DNA from: Streptomyces sp. NRRL F-5630
GTDB lineage: Bacteria; Actinomycetota; Actinomycetes; Streptomycetales; Streptomycetaceae
Reading direction: 5' to 3'
Length of the DNA stretch: 64,000 bases
Assembly (NCBI RefSeq): GCF_000719475.1
Contig: NZ_JOGO01000008.1
Coordinates: 1 to 64,000 of the forward strand
Shown here piece by piece: positions 1 to 9,684 of the stretch (positions are counted from its first letter, which is position 1; each line of letters starts with the position of its first letter). The position numbers were made by a program, and so were the translations under genes. The notes beneath the pieces were generated by a model that did not search any database, was not told where the DNA came from, and worked only from the letters and a program-made list of their open reading frames with translations.

Positions 1-94
1 CCTGACCGCTCGCTTCGGCTTGATCCACCTCGCCAATATAGGTGCGGGCAGGCCACGTGCAGACCCTTCTGAACCAAGATCCGAAAGAGACGCC

Positions 95-1741
95 CTAGGC
101 GGCCTTCCTGCGCGTGAAGCGGTCCAGCTCGCGGATGCCGAGGAGCCGCGCCAGCAGCAGGTACACCACTCCGGCCACGAGCAGCGCCGCCACCAGGGCG
201 ATCGCCAGGCCCACGGTGCCGGGCCGCTCGGCGATGCGCACCACCCACGCCGCGACGAGCGCGGCGACGCCCGAGGCGAGGAAGAGCCGGAAGTGCGCCG
301 AGACGAGCTTGCCGCCGAGGCGTCTGCGGGTCTTCTTGCGCAGCAGCTTCGTCGTGGCCACGAGCCCCACGAGATAGCTCACGCCGTACGCCGCGGCCAT
401 CCCGACGACCGCCGACTTCGCCGGGAGCAGCACGTGACACGCGTAGGCGAGCACGATGTTCACCACCGCGATGAGCGCGGCCATGAAGAACGGCGTCCGC
501 GTGTCCTCGAAGGCGTAGAAACCGCGCAGCAGCACGAACTGCATCGAGAAGGGGATGAGCCCGGGCCCGAGCACCTGGAGCATCTGACCGAGCGGCACCG
601 TCGTCTTCACCGCGCCGTGCTGGAAGAGCAGCACGGCGATCTCCGGGCCGAGCGCGGCGAAGAGGAAGGCCGCGGGCACGATGAACGCGTTCGTCATCCG
701 CAGCGCCCGCGCGAGGTCGCCGCGCAACTGCCTCAGCTCGCCGGCCGCCGCCGCGCGGCTCAGCCGGGGCAGCAGCGCCGTCACCACGGACACCGTCACG
801 AGCGACTGCGGCAGGATCCAGATCGTCTGCGCGTACGAGTACGCCGAGTAGCCCGCGCCCGCGTCCGGGGCCTGCGTGTCGACGAGGTTCGCGTAGTGCG
901 TCACGACCGTCATCGCCGTCAGGTTCGCGAGGACGAAGAGCAGCGTCCACCGCGCCGCCGCGAGCGACGGGCCGAGCCCCGTGCCGCGCCAGTCGAAGCG
1001 CGGCCGGAACCGGAAACCCGCGGCACGCGCGAAGGGGACGAGCGCGAGCGCCTGGAGCGCGAGCGCGCCCGTCGTGCCGATCCCGAGCCAGCGCACGTGC
1101 AGCGCCGTGACGCCCGCGACGTCCGAAGGCACCGTCAGGAGCGTCAGGTAGCCGCCGAACATCGCGATGAGGACGAAGTTGTTGAGGACGGGGGTCCACA
1201 TCATCGCGCCGAAGCGTTCGCGCGCGTTGAGCACCTGCCCGTAGATCGCGTACAGCCCGTAGAAGAAGATCTGCGGCAGCAGGTACCGCGCGAACGTCAC
1301 CGTCAGCTGGTACGCCTCGTGCTGGTCCGGGGTGTCGGGCAGGTACACGCTGACGATCTGCGGCGCGGCGAGGACCGCGGCGACCGAGCCGATGCCGAGT
1401 ACCACCAGGACGAGCGTGACGAGTCGCTGCTCGTAGGCGAGACCCCCGTCGGCGTCGCGCATCCTCGCCCGCACCAGCTGCGGCACGAGGACCGCGTTGA
1501 GCGCCCCGCCGATGAGCAGGGTGTACAGGCTCGTGGGGACCGTGTTCGCCGTGTTGTAGGTGCTCGCGAGGAGGCCCGTCCCGAGCGCCACCCCCTGGAG
1601 CACCTGGCGGATCAGCCCCGTCGCCCGGGACGCCATCGTGCCGGCCGCCATGAGCAGCGAGGAACGTGCGAGTCCGCTCTTCTTCTTGTGCCGCCCCCGT
1701 GCCTGCACACCGCCGGGGGCGGTGCGTATCCCCTCCGTCAT
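95..1741 (-). CDS. murJ: MurJ/MviN-type lipid II flippase paralogue
   Basis: A 548-residue polytopic membrane protein of the MATE-like MurJ/MviN family, which flips lipid-linked peptidoglycan precursors across the membrane. The Arg/Lys-rich N-terminus (RGRHKKK) leads into the conserved first helix region SSLLMAAGTMASRATGLIRQ and about 14 hydrophobic helices follow. The ATG at 1741 is chosen because it sits just before this segment and 10 bases after the upstream gene's stop; a longer start at 1807 would overlap that gene. It lacks the long C-terminal extension of the main Streptomyces MurJ found near parAB, so it is probably a second copy or an exporter of another polyprenyl-linked substrate. 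Likely co-transcribed with the GT87-like gene upstream. Confidence 0.85.
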   Translation of the reverse strand: MTEGIRTAPGGVQARGRHKKKSGLARSSLLMAAGTMASRATGLIRQVLQGVALGTGLLASTYNTANTVPTSLYTLLIGGALNAVLVPQLVRARMRDADGGLAYEQRLVTLVLVVLGIGSVAAVLAAPQIVSVYLPDTPDQHEAYQLTVTFARYLLPQIFFYGLYAIYGQVLNARERFGAMMWTPVLNNFVLIAMFGGYLTLLTVPSDVAGVTALHVRWLGIGTTGALALQALALVPFARAAGFRFRPRFDWRGTGLGPSLAAARWTLLFVLANLTAMTVVTHYANLVDTQAPDAGAGYSAYSYAQTIWILPQSLVTVSVVTALLPRLSRAAAAGELRQLRGDLARALRMTNAFIVPAAFLFAALGPEIAVLLFQHGAVKTTVPLGQMLQVLGPGLIPFSMQFVLLRGFYAFEDTRTPFFMAALIAVVNIVLAYACHVLLPAKSAVVGMAAAYGVSYLVGLVATTKLLRKKTRRRLGGKLVSAHFRLFLASGVAALVAAWVVRIAERPGTVGLAIALVAALLVAGVVYLLLARLLGIRELDRFTRRKAA

Positions 1742-1751
1742 GACGGGCACT

Positions 1752-2999
1752 CTAGGCGGTCGTCGTTCCCTTCCTGTGACCGGTGGGCCCAGCAAGGCCC
1801 TTCCCACCTGGTGAAACGTCCGCCCCGTCCCGTCCCGTCCCGCTCTGCGCAGCGCCCCCGGCCACGAGGCGTGCCCAGCCCGCCAGGACGAAGGGCACGA
1901 GGAAGTAGCCGAAGCGCGAGGCGGGCGCGAGCGCGAAGGCGGAACTCAGCCCCACCGCGAGCCGCACCGCCGCCGCACCCGCCGTGCCCGGCGGCCTGCG
2001 CAGCAGCCACCACCCCATCCCGCTCGCCGCGAGCAGCAGCAGCACCAGCGCGCACCACCATCCGCCCGGACCGAGCCCCGCGAGAAGCTGACCGGGCAGC
2101 GGACTCGCGGCCGGGGTCGCGAGCCGCCCGTGCCCGGAGGGGAAGGCGAAGACCTGCTCCACGAGCACGCCGGGGCTCGCGAGGGCCCAGGGCAGGACGA
2201 GGACGGCGAGGGGACCGCAGGCGCCGAGGGCCAGGGCGGCGAGGGCGCGGGCACCGGAACGGGGACGCGCGCGCCCCACGAGCAGCGCGCCCGCCACCGC
2301 CAGCGCCGGGCACACCGTCCACTTCACCGCGCACCCGAGTCCGAGCACCACGCCCGCCCGGCCCGCCCGGCCGCGCCCCGCGAGGGCCAGCCCCAGGACA
2401 CACACCCCCGCCACCGGCAGATCGACTCCGCTCACCACGCAGGCCAGTGCGAAGGGCGGCGCCGCGCACAGTACGGCGAGCCCTCGCCCGTACCGCGGCG
2501 CACCGCTCACCGGCCGCGCCCCCCACAGACACCCGAGGAACACCACGGCGCACCACAGCCGCGCGTCCCCCCACGGCCCGGGGAACACGAGCGAAGGCAG
2601 CCCGAGCAGCGCGGCGCCCGGCAGGTACGGGGTGTAGCCGCGCACGCTGACCGGCTCGCTCTCGTACGGCGTCCCCGTCGAGACGAGGTGGTGCGCGGCC
2701 CGTTCCAGGACGAACACCTCGCTCTGCCCGGCCCCGCGCGCGAGCAGATACACCCCCGGCACCACGAGCGCCCCGCCCACCGCGCACCGCACGGCCCACC
2801 TCCCCCGCCCCCGCGCCGCGCACCACGCCGCGAGCGCGTACCCGCCCCCCGCGCAGCCGCCCCACACCCGGTGCGGGCCCTGCGTGCTCACCGCGCACAG
2901 CCCGAGCGCGTAGCCACCGCACAGGAGGAGGACGGCACACCACACGCGGCCCGGGACACCGGCACACGTCCGGCTCCCCCGCAGTTGTCTGAGAGTCAT
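1752..2999 (-). CDS. GT87-like polytopic membrane glycosyltransferase
   Basis: A 415-residue protein with roughly ten hydrophobic helices and few charged loops, resembling the DUF2029/GT87 polyprenyl-phosphate-dependent glycosyltransferases. Extracytoplasmic loop segments such as TGTPYESEPVSVRGYTPYLPG, just after the second to third helices, are typical of that fold. The ATG at 2999 follows a good GGAGGG ribosome site. Being next to, and probably co-transcribed with, a lipid-precursor flippase gene fits work on lipid-linked sugars. The sugar donor cannot be told from sequence, and assignment to GT87 rather than a generic membrane protein is by fold appearance only. Confidence 0.6.
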   Translation of the reverse strand: MTLRQLRGSRTCAGVPGRVWCAVLLLCGGYALGLCAVSTQGPHRVWGGCAGGGYALAAWCAARGRGRWAVRCAVGGALVVPGVYLLARGAGQSEVFVLERAAHHLVSTGTPYESEPVSVRGYTPYLPGAALLGLPSLVFPGPWGDARLWCAVVFLGCLWGARPVSGAPRYGRGLAVLCAAPPFALACVVSGVDLPVAGVCVLGLALAGRGRAGRAGVVLGLGCAVKWTVCPALAVAGALLVGRARPRSGARALAALALGACGPLAVLVLPWALASPGVLVEQVFAFPSGHGRLATPAASPLPGQLLAGLGPGGWWCALVLLLLAASGMGWWLLRRPPGTAGAAAVRLAVGLSSAFALAPASRFGYFLVPFVLAGWARLVAGGAAQSGTGRDGADVSPGGKGLAGPTGHRKGTTTA

Positions 3000-3130
3000 C
3001 CCTCCATTCCAGGAGGAGCGAAAGCCCAGGTCACGGGCGGTAGGTGGAGTGCGGTGGTGGGGTTTCGCCTACCTCGCGGCAGCCGCTCCCCTCGTCACGG
3101 GGCAGCGGTTTCCCGGACGGGTCACCCGCC

Positions 3131-3787
3131 TCACTCGTGTGCCCGCAGGTGGGCCAGGACCGCGAGGACCCGGCGGTTGCCCTCGGCCGGATCGAGGTCG
3201 AGCTTCATGAAGATGTTGCTCGCGTGCTTGACGACCGCCGCCTCGGTCACGCCGAGGGTCTTCGCGATCGACTGGTTCGTGCCGCCCTCCGCCATGCGCG
3301 CGAGGACCTCCCGCTCGCGCGGGGTGAGCCTGCCGAGCGGGTGCGTCGCCGCGCGGTGGCCGAGCAGGACCCGTACCACCTCCGGGTCGATGACCGTCTC
3401 ACCCGCGCCCACCCGCCGCAGCGCGTCGAGGAACTCGGCGACCTCGCCCACGCGGTCCTTCAGGAGGTAGCCGAGGCCGCCCCCGGGCGGGCTCTCCAGC
3501 ACGAGCCGCGTCGCGTACGCCGAGGCGACGTACTGCGACAGGACCAGGATCGGCAGCCCGGGGTGCGCGGCGCGCAGCGCGAGCGCCGCGCGCAGCCCCT
3601 CGTCCCGGAACCCCGGCGGCATCCGCACGTCCGTCACCACGATGCCGGGCCGCTCGCGCTCCACCGCCTGCCGCAGCGTCTCGGCCTCGCCCACCGCGGC
3701 GACCACCTCGTGCCCGGCCCGTTCGAGCAGTTCCACGAGCCCCGCCCGCAGCAACACCGCGTCCTCCGCGAGCACTACGCGCACCAC
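3131..3787 (-). CDS. NarL/LuxR-family response regulator
   Basis: A 218-residue two-domain regulator. The receiver domain has the acidic pair E8/D9, the phospho-acceptor D53 in VVTDVRMPP, S84 and K110. The C-terminal LuxR helix-turn-helix spans about residues 153-197 (LTPREREVLARMAEGGTNQS). The start is GTG. It lies 10 bases downstream of the histidine kinase gene on the same strand, so the two form a cognate system. The target genes are not apparent; the GT87/MurJ pair further downstream on the same strand is a candidate by position only. Confidence 0.9.
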   Translation of the reverse strand: MVRVVLAEDAVLLRAGLVELLERAGHEVVAAVGEAETLRQAVERERPGIVVTDVRMPPGFRDEGLRAALALRAAHPGLPILVLSQYVASAYATRLVLESPPGGGLGYLLKDRVGEVAEFLDALRRVGAGETVIDPEVVRVLLGHRAATHPLGRLTPREREVLARMAEGGTNQSIAKTLGVTEAAVVKHASNIFMKLDLDPAEGNRRVLAVLAHLRAHE

Positions 3788-3797
3788 GCCTCCACCG

Positions 3798-5255
3798 CTA
3801 CTCCTCGCACGGCACCTCCGCCCGTACCTCCGTCGGCCCGCCCTTCGGGCTCGACACCTCCAGCCGCCCGTCCAGGACGGCGAGTCTCTCCGCGAGTCCG
3901 AGCAGCCCGCTGCCCGCCGCCGGATCGGCTCCGCCCACGCCGTCGTCCCACACCCGCAGCACGAGCCGGCCGCCGCGCAGCCGCGCGCTCACCGCGGCCT
4001 GCGTGCCGCCGCCGTGCCGCACCGCGTTCGTCAGCGCCTCCGCGATCGTGAAGTACGCCGTCGACTCGACCCGCGCGGGCAGCCGGTGCGGCAGCGCGAT
4101 GTCCACTCGTACGGGGAGCGGCCCGCCAAGCGCCACCTCCTCGACCGCCGCCGCGAGCCCGTGATCCGTGAGCACCTGCGGATGAATGCCGCGCACCAGC
4201 TCCCGCAACTGTTCGAGCGCGCGCCGCGCTTCACCCCGCGCCCGCTCCACGAGTGCCGCGCCCGGTGCCTCGTCCCCGCCCAGTTCACTCCGCGCCAGGC
4301 CGAGCGTCATCGTGAGGGCCACAAGCTGCTGTTGCGCCCCGTCGTGCAGGTCCCGCTCGATGCGGCGGCGCTCGGCCTCGAAGGCGTCGGCGAGCCTGAC
4401 CCTGGACCGGGTCAGCTCGACGACCCGGTCGCCCGCGCGCGGGGCCAGCATCGCCCGCGCGAGGCGGGCCTCGGCCGCGGCGAGCAGCAGCGTCGGCCAC
4501 GCCAGGACGACGAGGAGGACGAGCCCGGCGCCGGTGAACCACAGCCCGGCCCACCCTCCGGGGGCGGGCCGGCCGGGGAGAATCATGACGGTCTCGGGGG
4601 AGAGCGCCCACACGACGAGCGGCGTCACCAGGAGGACCCCCGCGAGGGCGAGCAGCGCGAGCAGCACGGCGCCCGCGCCCGCGTACAGCGTCCCCGGCAC
4701 GAGCGCGTACCCGCACTGCCACCACGTCGCGGGCTCACCGAGCCGTGCCCGCGACCAGCCCCGCCGCCCGGGACGCGGCAGCCGCCGCCGGGGTGGCCGC
4801 TGCCGCACGCCCAGCAGCCGCAGCCTGCGTGCCTCGATCCGCGCCGTCGGCAGCCCGAGCAGCAGACATCCCACCGGGACGAGCAGGCCGATCCCGGCCG
4901 GCGTGAGGACGAGGGCGACCCCCAGGACGGCGGCGAGCCCGGCGAGCACCGTCAGGCCCAGCGGCAGTCCCGCGAGGACGAAGAGCAGACACCGCCACGG
5001 CCGCGCCGAGGCCAGGAACGCGAGCGGGTGCCGCACCGCCGCACGCACGTCCGCCGGATACGCCCGGACCTCGGTGCCCTCCGCGCCGGGCGCCCACGCT
5101 CCGCCCGCCCGCACCTCGACGACGTCCGGGCCCCACACGCCGCTCCCCCCGGCGCGGCCCTCCGCGCCCGGTAGCTCCTCGCCCTCCTCCGCCCCCGCGG
5201 CCATCCCGTCCCCCAGCCCTCGCCCGCCGCCCGCCGCCCCGCCCCCGAGCCTCAC
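3798..5255 (-). CDS. Membrane sensor histidine kinase (HisKA_3 type)
   Basis: A 485-residue kinase. The N-terminal half (about residues 75-260) carries a paired-helix sensor region with four to six membrane segments, as in actinobacterial Sensor-domain kinases. The dimerisation/phospho-acceptor helix reads ERRRIERDLHDGAQQQ, with His304 as the predicted phosphorylated residue. An HATPase domain with N-box (EALTNAVRHGGG) and G-box (DDGVGGADPAAGSGLLG) follows. The GTG at 5255 is one possible start; the ATG at 5204 would give a shorter Gly/Glu-rich N-terminus and is equally plausible. It is paired with the downstream response regulator. Confidence 0.88.
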   Translation of the reverse strand: MRLGGGAAGGGRGLGDGMAAGAEEGEELPGAEGRAGGSGVWGPDVVEVRAGGAWAPGAEGTEVRAYPADVRAAVRHPLAFLASARPWRCLLFVLAGLPLGLTVLAGLAAVLGVALVLTPAGIGLLVPVGCLLLGLPTARIEARRLRLLGVRQRPPRRRLPRPGRRGWSRARLGEPATWWQCGYALVPGTLYAGAGAVLLALLALAGVLLVTPLVVWALSPETVMILPGRPAPGGWAGLWFTGAGLVLLVVLAWPTLLLAAAEARLARAMLAPRAGDRVVELTRSRVRLADAFEAERRRIERDLHDGAQQQLVALTMTLGLARSELGGDEAPGAALVERARGEARRALEQLRELVRGIHPQVLTDHGLAAAVEEVALGGPLPVRVDIALPHRLPARVESTAYFTIAEALTNAVRHGGGTQAAVSARLRGGRLVLRVWDDGVGGADPAAGSGLLGLAERLAVLDGRLEVSSPKGGPTEVRAEVPCEE

Positions 5256-5479
5256 CCGGCCAGCCTAACCACCGCCAGACTCCGTGCGCCCGCCACGAAT
5301 TCGGTCCGGTCACGGTTCGGCGGCCCAGGGGCGGGCACCCGCTACCGCATCGCCCGGGCGGGTGCCGAAGCCGCGCCACCCGGCCGGGGCCCGCCCGCTC
5401 GCAGGACCCCGTGCTCACGGGGAAGGTCGGGAGGGGAACCGTCCGGCTCCGGCCGGAGCCGCCGTCACGGGAGTACGCG

Positions 5480-8400
5480 ATGGGTCTGCGCACCTGGATC
5501 ACCGACTGGCCGGTCTACCGGCAGCTCACCGGGACCGACCCGCTCGGCCGGGGGCACGCCGCGCGCTCGTCCGTGAGCGACGGGCTGCGGCCCCGCAGCG
5601 CGACCGCGGACCGCGTCGTGGGCTCGGTGTGCCCGTACTGCGCCGTCGGCTGCGCCCAGCAGGTGTACGTCAAGAACGAGAAGGTCGTGCAGATCGAGGG
5701 CGACCCGGACTCACCGGTCAGCCGGGGCCGCCTGTGCCCCAAGGGCGCCGCCTCGCTCCAGCTCACGACCGGCTCCGCGCGCCGCCACGAAGTGCTCTAC
5801 CGCAGGCCCTACGGCACCGACTGGGAGCCGCTCGACCTGGAGACGGCGATGGACATGGTCGCCGAACGCGTCATCCGCACCCGTGCCGAGACCTGGGAGT
5901 GGGAACGCGACGGGAAGCGCACCGCGCGCACGATGGGCATCGCGAGCCTCGGCGGCGCGACGCTCGACAACGAGGAGAACTACCTCATCAAGAAGTTCCT
6001 GACCGCGCTCGGCGTCGTCCAGGTCGAGAACCAGGCGCGCGTCTGCCACAGCTCCACCGTCTCCGGGCTCGGCACCTCCTTCGGGCGCGGCGGCTCGACG
6101 ACGTTCCTGCAGGACCTCCAGCACAGCGACTGCGTCATCATCCAGGGCTCCAACTTCGCCGAGGCCCACCCCGTCGGCTTCCAGTGGGTCATGGAGGCGA
6201 AGAAGCACGGCGCCAAGGTCATCCACGTCGATCCGCGCTTCAGCCGGACGAGCGCCCTCGCCGACATGCACATCCCGCTCCGGGCCGGGACCGACATCGT
6301 GCTGCTCGGCGCGCTCATCAACCACGTGCTCACCGAGGAGAAGGACTTCCGCGAGTACGTCGTGCGCTACACGAACGCCGCGACCATCGTCGGCGAGGAC
6401 TTCCGCGACACGGAGGACCTCGACGGCCTCTTCTCCGGCTACGACCCGGAAAAGGGCGCCTACGACCCCCTCAGCTGGCAGTACGAGGGCGCCGACGTCC
6501 AGGCACCCGCGGGCGAGCCCGACGCGCTGTACGAGGAACGTGCGGGGAACTACGCCGGCTCGGAGACGCACGGCTCCGGCGGAGCGCAGGCGGTCACCAA
6601 ACCGCCGCGCGACGAGACCCTCCAGCACCCCCGCTGCGTCTACCAGATCCTCAAGAGGCACTTCACGCGCTACACGCCGGAACTCGTCGCCGAGACGTGC
6701 GGCATCCCGCGCGCCCTCTTCGACGAACTGTGCGAAGCGGTCACGAGCAACTCCGGACGCGAACGCACCACCGCCTTCTGCTACGCGGTCGGCTGGACCC
6801 AGCACACCGTCGGCTCCCAGTACATCCGCGCGGCCAGCATCCTCCAGCTCCTGCTCGGCAACATCGGCCGCCCGGGCGGCGGCATCATGGCGCTGCGCGG
6901 CCACGCCTCCATCCAGGGCTCCAGCGACATCCCGACCCTCTTCAACCTCCTCCCCGGCTACCTGCCGATGCCGCACGCGCACAGCCACGAGACGCTCGAC
7001 GAGTTCATCGAGGCGAGCCGCACGGGCAAGGGTTTCTGGGCCGAGATGCGCGCGTACTTCGTGAGCCTGCTCACCGCATGGTTCGGTGAGGCGGCGACCG
7101 AGGAGAACGACTGGTGCTTCGACCACCTGCCCCGGCTCACCGGCTCGCACAACACCTACGAGACCGTCATGGCGCAGCTCGACGGCACCTGCAAGGGCTA
7201 CTTCCTCATGGGCGAGAACCCCGCCGTGGGGTCCGCCAACACCCGTCTGCAACGCCTCGGCATGGCGAACCTCGACTGGCTCGTCGTCCGCGACTTCAGC
7301 CTCATCGAATCCGCGACCTGGTGGCAGGACGGCCCCGAGATCGAGACCGGCGAACTGCGCACCGAGCAGATCCCCACCGAGGTCTTCTTCTTCCCCGCCG
7401 CCGCGCACACCGAGAAGTCCGGGTCCTTCACCAACACCAACCGCTGGGTGCAGTGGCGGCACGCCGCCGTCGAGCCCGAGGGCGACGCACGCAGCGACCT
7501 GTGGTTCATGTACCACCTCGGGCGCCGTATCAAGGAACGCCTCGCCACCTCCACGGACCCGCGCGACAAGGCCGTTCAGGACGTCACCTGGGACTACCCC
7601 GTCGAAGGGCCGCTCAGGGAACCGGTGGCGGAGGCGGTGCTCGCCGAGATCAACGGCAAGGTGCGCGGTGGCGGCCCGCTCTCCGCCTACACCCAGCTCA
7701 AGGACGACGGCTCCACCTCGTGCGGCTGCTGGATCTACTGCGGCATCTACGCGGACGGCGTGAACCAGGCCGCGCGCCGCACCCCCCACACGGAGCAGGA
7801 CTGGACGGCGACGCGGTGGGCCTGGGCCTGGCCCGCCAACCGCCGCATCCTCTACAACCGCGCCTCCGCCGCACCCGACGGAACCCCGTGGAGCGACCGC
7901 AAGAAAGCCGTGTGGTGGGACGCGGACAACGGGAAGTGGACCGGCTACGACGTCCCCGACTTCCCGCCCGGCCTCGCCCCGGGCCACCGGCCGCCCCCTG
8001 ACGCCGAGGGCGTGGACGCGCTGGCGGGGGACGACCCGTTCATCATGCAGGCCGACGGCAAGGGCTGGCTCTTCGCCCCCGCCGGTCTGGAGGACGGCCC
8101 GCTGCCCGCGCACTACGAGCCGCAGGACTCGCCCTTCCGCAACCCGCTCTACGGCGCCGTCTCGCGCGCCCCCGCCCGCCAGGTCCTGCCCCACGAGGGC
8201 AACCGCTACCACCCGAGCGGCGACGAACCGGGCAGCGACGTCTACCCGTACATCGTGACGACCCACCGTCTCACCGAACACTTCACGGCGGGTGGCATGA
8301 GCCGCTGGTCGCCGTATCTCGCCGAGCTGCAACCGGAGTTCTTCTGCGAGCTCTCGCCGGAACTCGCGCGGCAGCGCGGGCTCACGCACGGCGGCTGGGC

Positions 8401-8740
8401 GACCCTCATCACCGCCCGCAACGCGATCGAGGCCCGCGTCCTCGTCACCGAGCGCATGAAGCCCCTGCGCGTCCACGGCCGCACGATCCACCAGATCGGG
8501 ATGCCCTTCCACTGGGGCCCGAACGGTGTCGTCACCGGCGACGCGGCCAACGAGCTCATGGCGATCAGCCTCGACGCCGACGCGCACATCCAGGAGGACA
8601 AGGCCCTCACCGCCGACATCCGCCCGGGCCGCCGCCCCCGCGGGCCCGCGCTGCCCGCCCTCGTCGCCGACTACCGCCGCCGCGCCGGGATCACCGCGCG
8701 CACCGGTACCGAGCGCCCGCACGCCGAGGAGTCCCGATGA
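5480..8740 (+). CDS. fdhA: Formate dehydrogenase alpha (catalytic) subunit, Cys type
   Basis: A 1086-residue bis-MGD molybdenum/tungsten oxidoreductase of the formate dehydrogenase-N/O alpha group, oxidising formate to CO2. The N-terminal [4Fe-4S] site is C51-x2-C54-x3-C58...C86. The active-site segment RVCHSSTVSGLGTSFGRGG aligns with the selenocysteine site of FdnG, with Cys189 (TGC at 6044-6046) in place of Sec, so no SECIS element is needed. Residues after about 900 form the cofactor-capping domain. The ATG at 5480 is preceded by GGGAG. The stop overlaps the next ATG by four bases, so the alpha, beta and anchor subunits are translationally coupled. No Tat motif is obvious at the N-terminus, leaving the side of the membrane open. 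Confidence 0.93.
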   Translation: MGLRTWITDWPVYRQLTGTDPLGRGHAARSSVSDGLRPRSATADRVVGSVCPYCAVGCAQQVYVKNEKVVQIEGDPDSPVSRGRLCPKGAASLQLTTGSARRHEVLYRRPYGTDWEPLDLETAMDMVAERVIRTRAETWEWERDGKRTARTMGIASLGGATLDNEENYLIKKFLTALGVVQVENQARVCHSSTVSGLGTSFGRGGSTTFLQDLQHSDCVIIQGSNFAEAHPVGFQWVMEAKKHGAKVIHVDPRFSRTSALADMHIPLRAGTDIVLLGALINHVLTEEKDFREYVVRYTNAATIVGEDFRDTEDLDGLFSGYDPEKGAYDPLSWQYEGADVQAPAGEPDALYEERAGNYAGSETHGSGGAQAVTKPPRDETLQHPRCVYQILKRHFTRYTPELVAETCGIPRALFDELCEAVTSNSGRERTTAFCYAVGWTQHTVGSQYIRAASILQLLLGNIGRPGGGIMALRGHASIQGSSDIPTLFNLLPGYLPMPHAHSHETLDEFIEASRTGKGFWAEMRAYFVSLLTAWFGEAATEENDWCFDHLPRLTGSHNTYETVMAQLDGTCKGYFLMGENPAVGSANTRLQRLGMANLDWLVVRDFSLIESATWWQDGPEIETGELRTEQIPTEVFFFPAAAHTEKSGSFTNTNRWVQWRHAAVEPEGDARSDLWFMYHLGRRIKERLATSTDPRDKAVQDVTWDYPVEGPLREPVAEAVLAEINGKVRGGGPLSAYTQLKDDGSTSCGCWIYCGIYADGVNQAARRTPHTEQDWTATRWAWAWPANRRILYNRASAAPDGTPWSDRKKAVWWDADNGKWTGYDVPDFPPGLAPGHRPPPDAEGVDALAGDDPFIMQADGKGWLFAPAGLEDGPLPAHYEPQDSPFRNPLYGAVSRAPARQVLPHEGNRYHPSGDEPGSDVYPYIVTTHRLTEHFTAGGMSRWSPYLAELQPEFFCELSPELARQRGLTHGGWATLITARNAIEARVLVTERMKPLRVHGRTIHQIGMPFHWGPNGVVTGDAANELMAISLDADAHIQEDKALTADIRPGRRPRGPALPALVADYRRRAGITARTGTERPHAEESR

Positions 8741-9684
8741 CCGACACCGCACCCCCCACCGAGAGCCTCCTCTCGGGACCCGAGCCCGACCCGGCGGCAG
8801 ACGCGGGCTACGAGGCGCACCCGCCCCGCGTCGGCTTCTTCACCGACACCTCCGTGTGCATCGGCTGCAAAGCCTGCGAAGTCGCGTGCAAGGAGTGGAA
8901 CACCGTCCCCGAGGACGGGCTGAGCCTGAGTGCCATGTCCTACGACAACACCCAGGAGCTCGGCGCCTCGACCTGGCGGCACGTCGCCTTCGTCGAACAG
9001 GCCCGCCCCGTGGAGGTCACCGGGCCGCCCGGACCGGGCGACCGCACGAGCCTCCCGCTCGCCGACCCGGGGCAGGGCCTGCCCGCGCAGGGCGTGCGAT
9101 GGCTCATGTCCTCGGACGTCTGCAAGCACTGCACGCACGCCGCCTGCCTCGACGTCTGCCCGACCGGCTCCCTCTTCCGCACCGAGTTCGGCACCGTCGT
9201 CGTCCAGCAGGACATCTGCAACGGCTGCGGCTACTGCGTCAGCGCCTGTCCCTACGGCGTCATCGAGCAGCGCGAGGGCGACGGCCGCGCCTTCAAGTGC
9301 ACGATGTGCTACGACCGGCTCGGCGCGGGCCAGGAACCCGCCTGCGCCAAGGCGTGCCCCACCGAGTCCATCCAGTACGGGCCGCTCGACGAACTCCGCG
9401 AACGCGCCGCCCTCCGGGTCGACCAGCTCCACGAGGCGGGCGTCACCGAGGCCCGCCTCTACGGCCACGAACCGGACGACGGGGTGGGCGGCGACGGCGC
9501 CTTCTTCCTCCTCCTCGACGAACCCGAGGTCTACGGGCTCCCGCCGGACCCCGTCGTCACGACCCGCGACCTGCCCGCCATGTGGAAGCACGCGGGGATC
9601 GCCGCGCTCGGCCTGCTGACCACGGCGACCACCGCCCACCTCCTCCCCGCCGCTCTCGCCGCCCTCCGGAAGGCCCGCCGATGA
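8737..9684 (+). CDS. fdhB: Formate dehydrogenase beta (iron-sulfur) subunit
   Basis: A 315-residue electron-transfer subunit of the FdnH type. It has four ferredoxin-like cysteine clusters: C41-x2-C44-x2-C47-x3-C51 (CIGCKACEVACKEWN), CKHCTHAACLDVCP, CNGCGYCVSACP, and CTMCYDRL...CAKACP, consistent with four [4Fe-4S] centres. A single hydrophobic helix near the C-terminus (IAALGLLTTATTAHLLPAAL) matches the membrane-anchor helix of FdnH. The start overlaps the alpha stop (ATGA), and its own stop overlaps the NrfD start. It passes electrons from the catalytic subunit to the membrane subunit. Confidence 0.93.
   Translation: MTDTAPPTESLLSGPEPDPAADAGYEAHPPRVGFFTDTSVCIGCKACEVACKEWNTVPEDGLSLSAMSYDNTQELGASTWRHVAFVEQARPVEVTGPPGPGDRTSLPLADPGQGLPAQGVRWLMSSDVCKHCTHAACLDVCPTGSLFRTEFGTVVVQQDICNGCGYCVSACPYGVIEQREGDGRAFKCTMCYDRLGAGQEPACAKACPTESIQYGPLDELRERAALRVDQLHEAGVTEARLYGHEPDDGVGGDGAFFLLLDEPEVYGLPPDPVVTTRDLPAMWKHAGIAALGLLTTATTAHLLPAALAALRKARR

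Noticed and set aside
20..2650. Very long plus-strand open frame opposite murJ and the GT87-like gene
   Set aside because: It is antisense to two well supported genes, Arg/Pro-rich with no motif and no ribosome site; an artefact of high GC.
6044..6046. Selenocysteine codon and SECIS in the formate dehydrogenase
   Set aside because: The active-site codon is TGC (Cys), not TGA.
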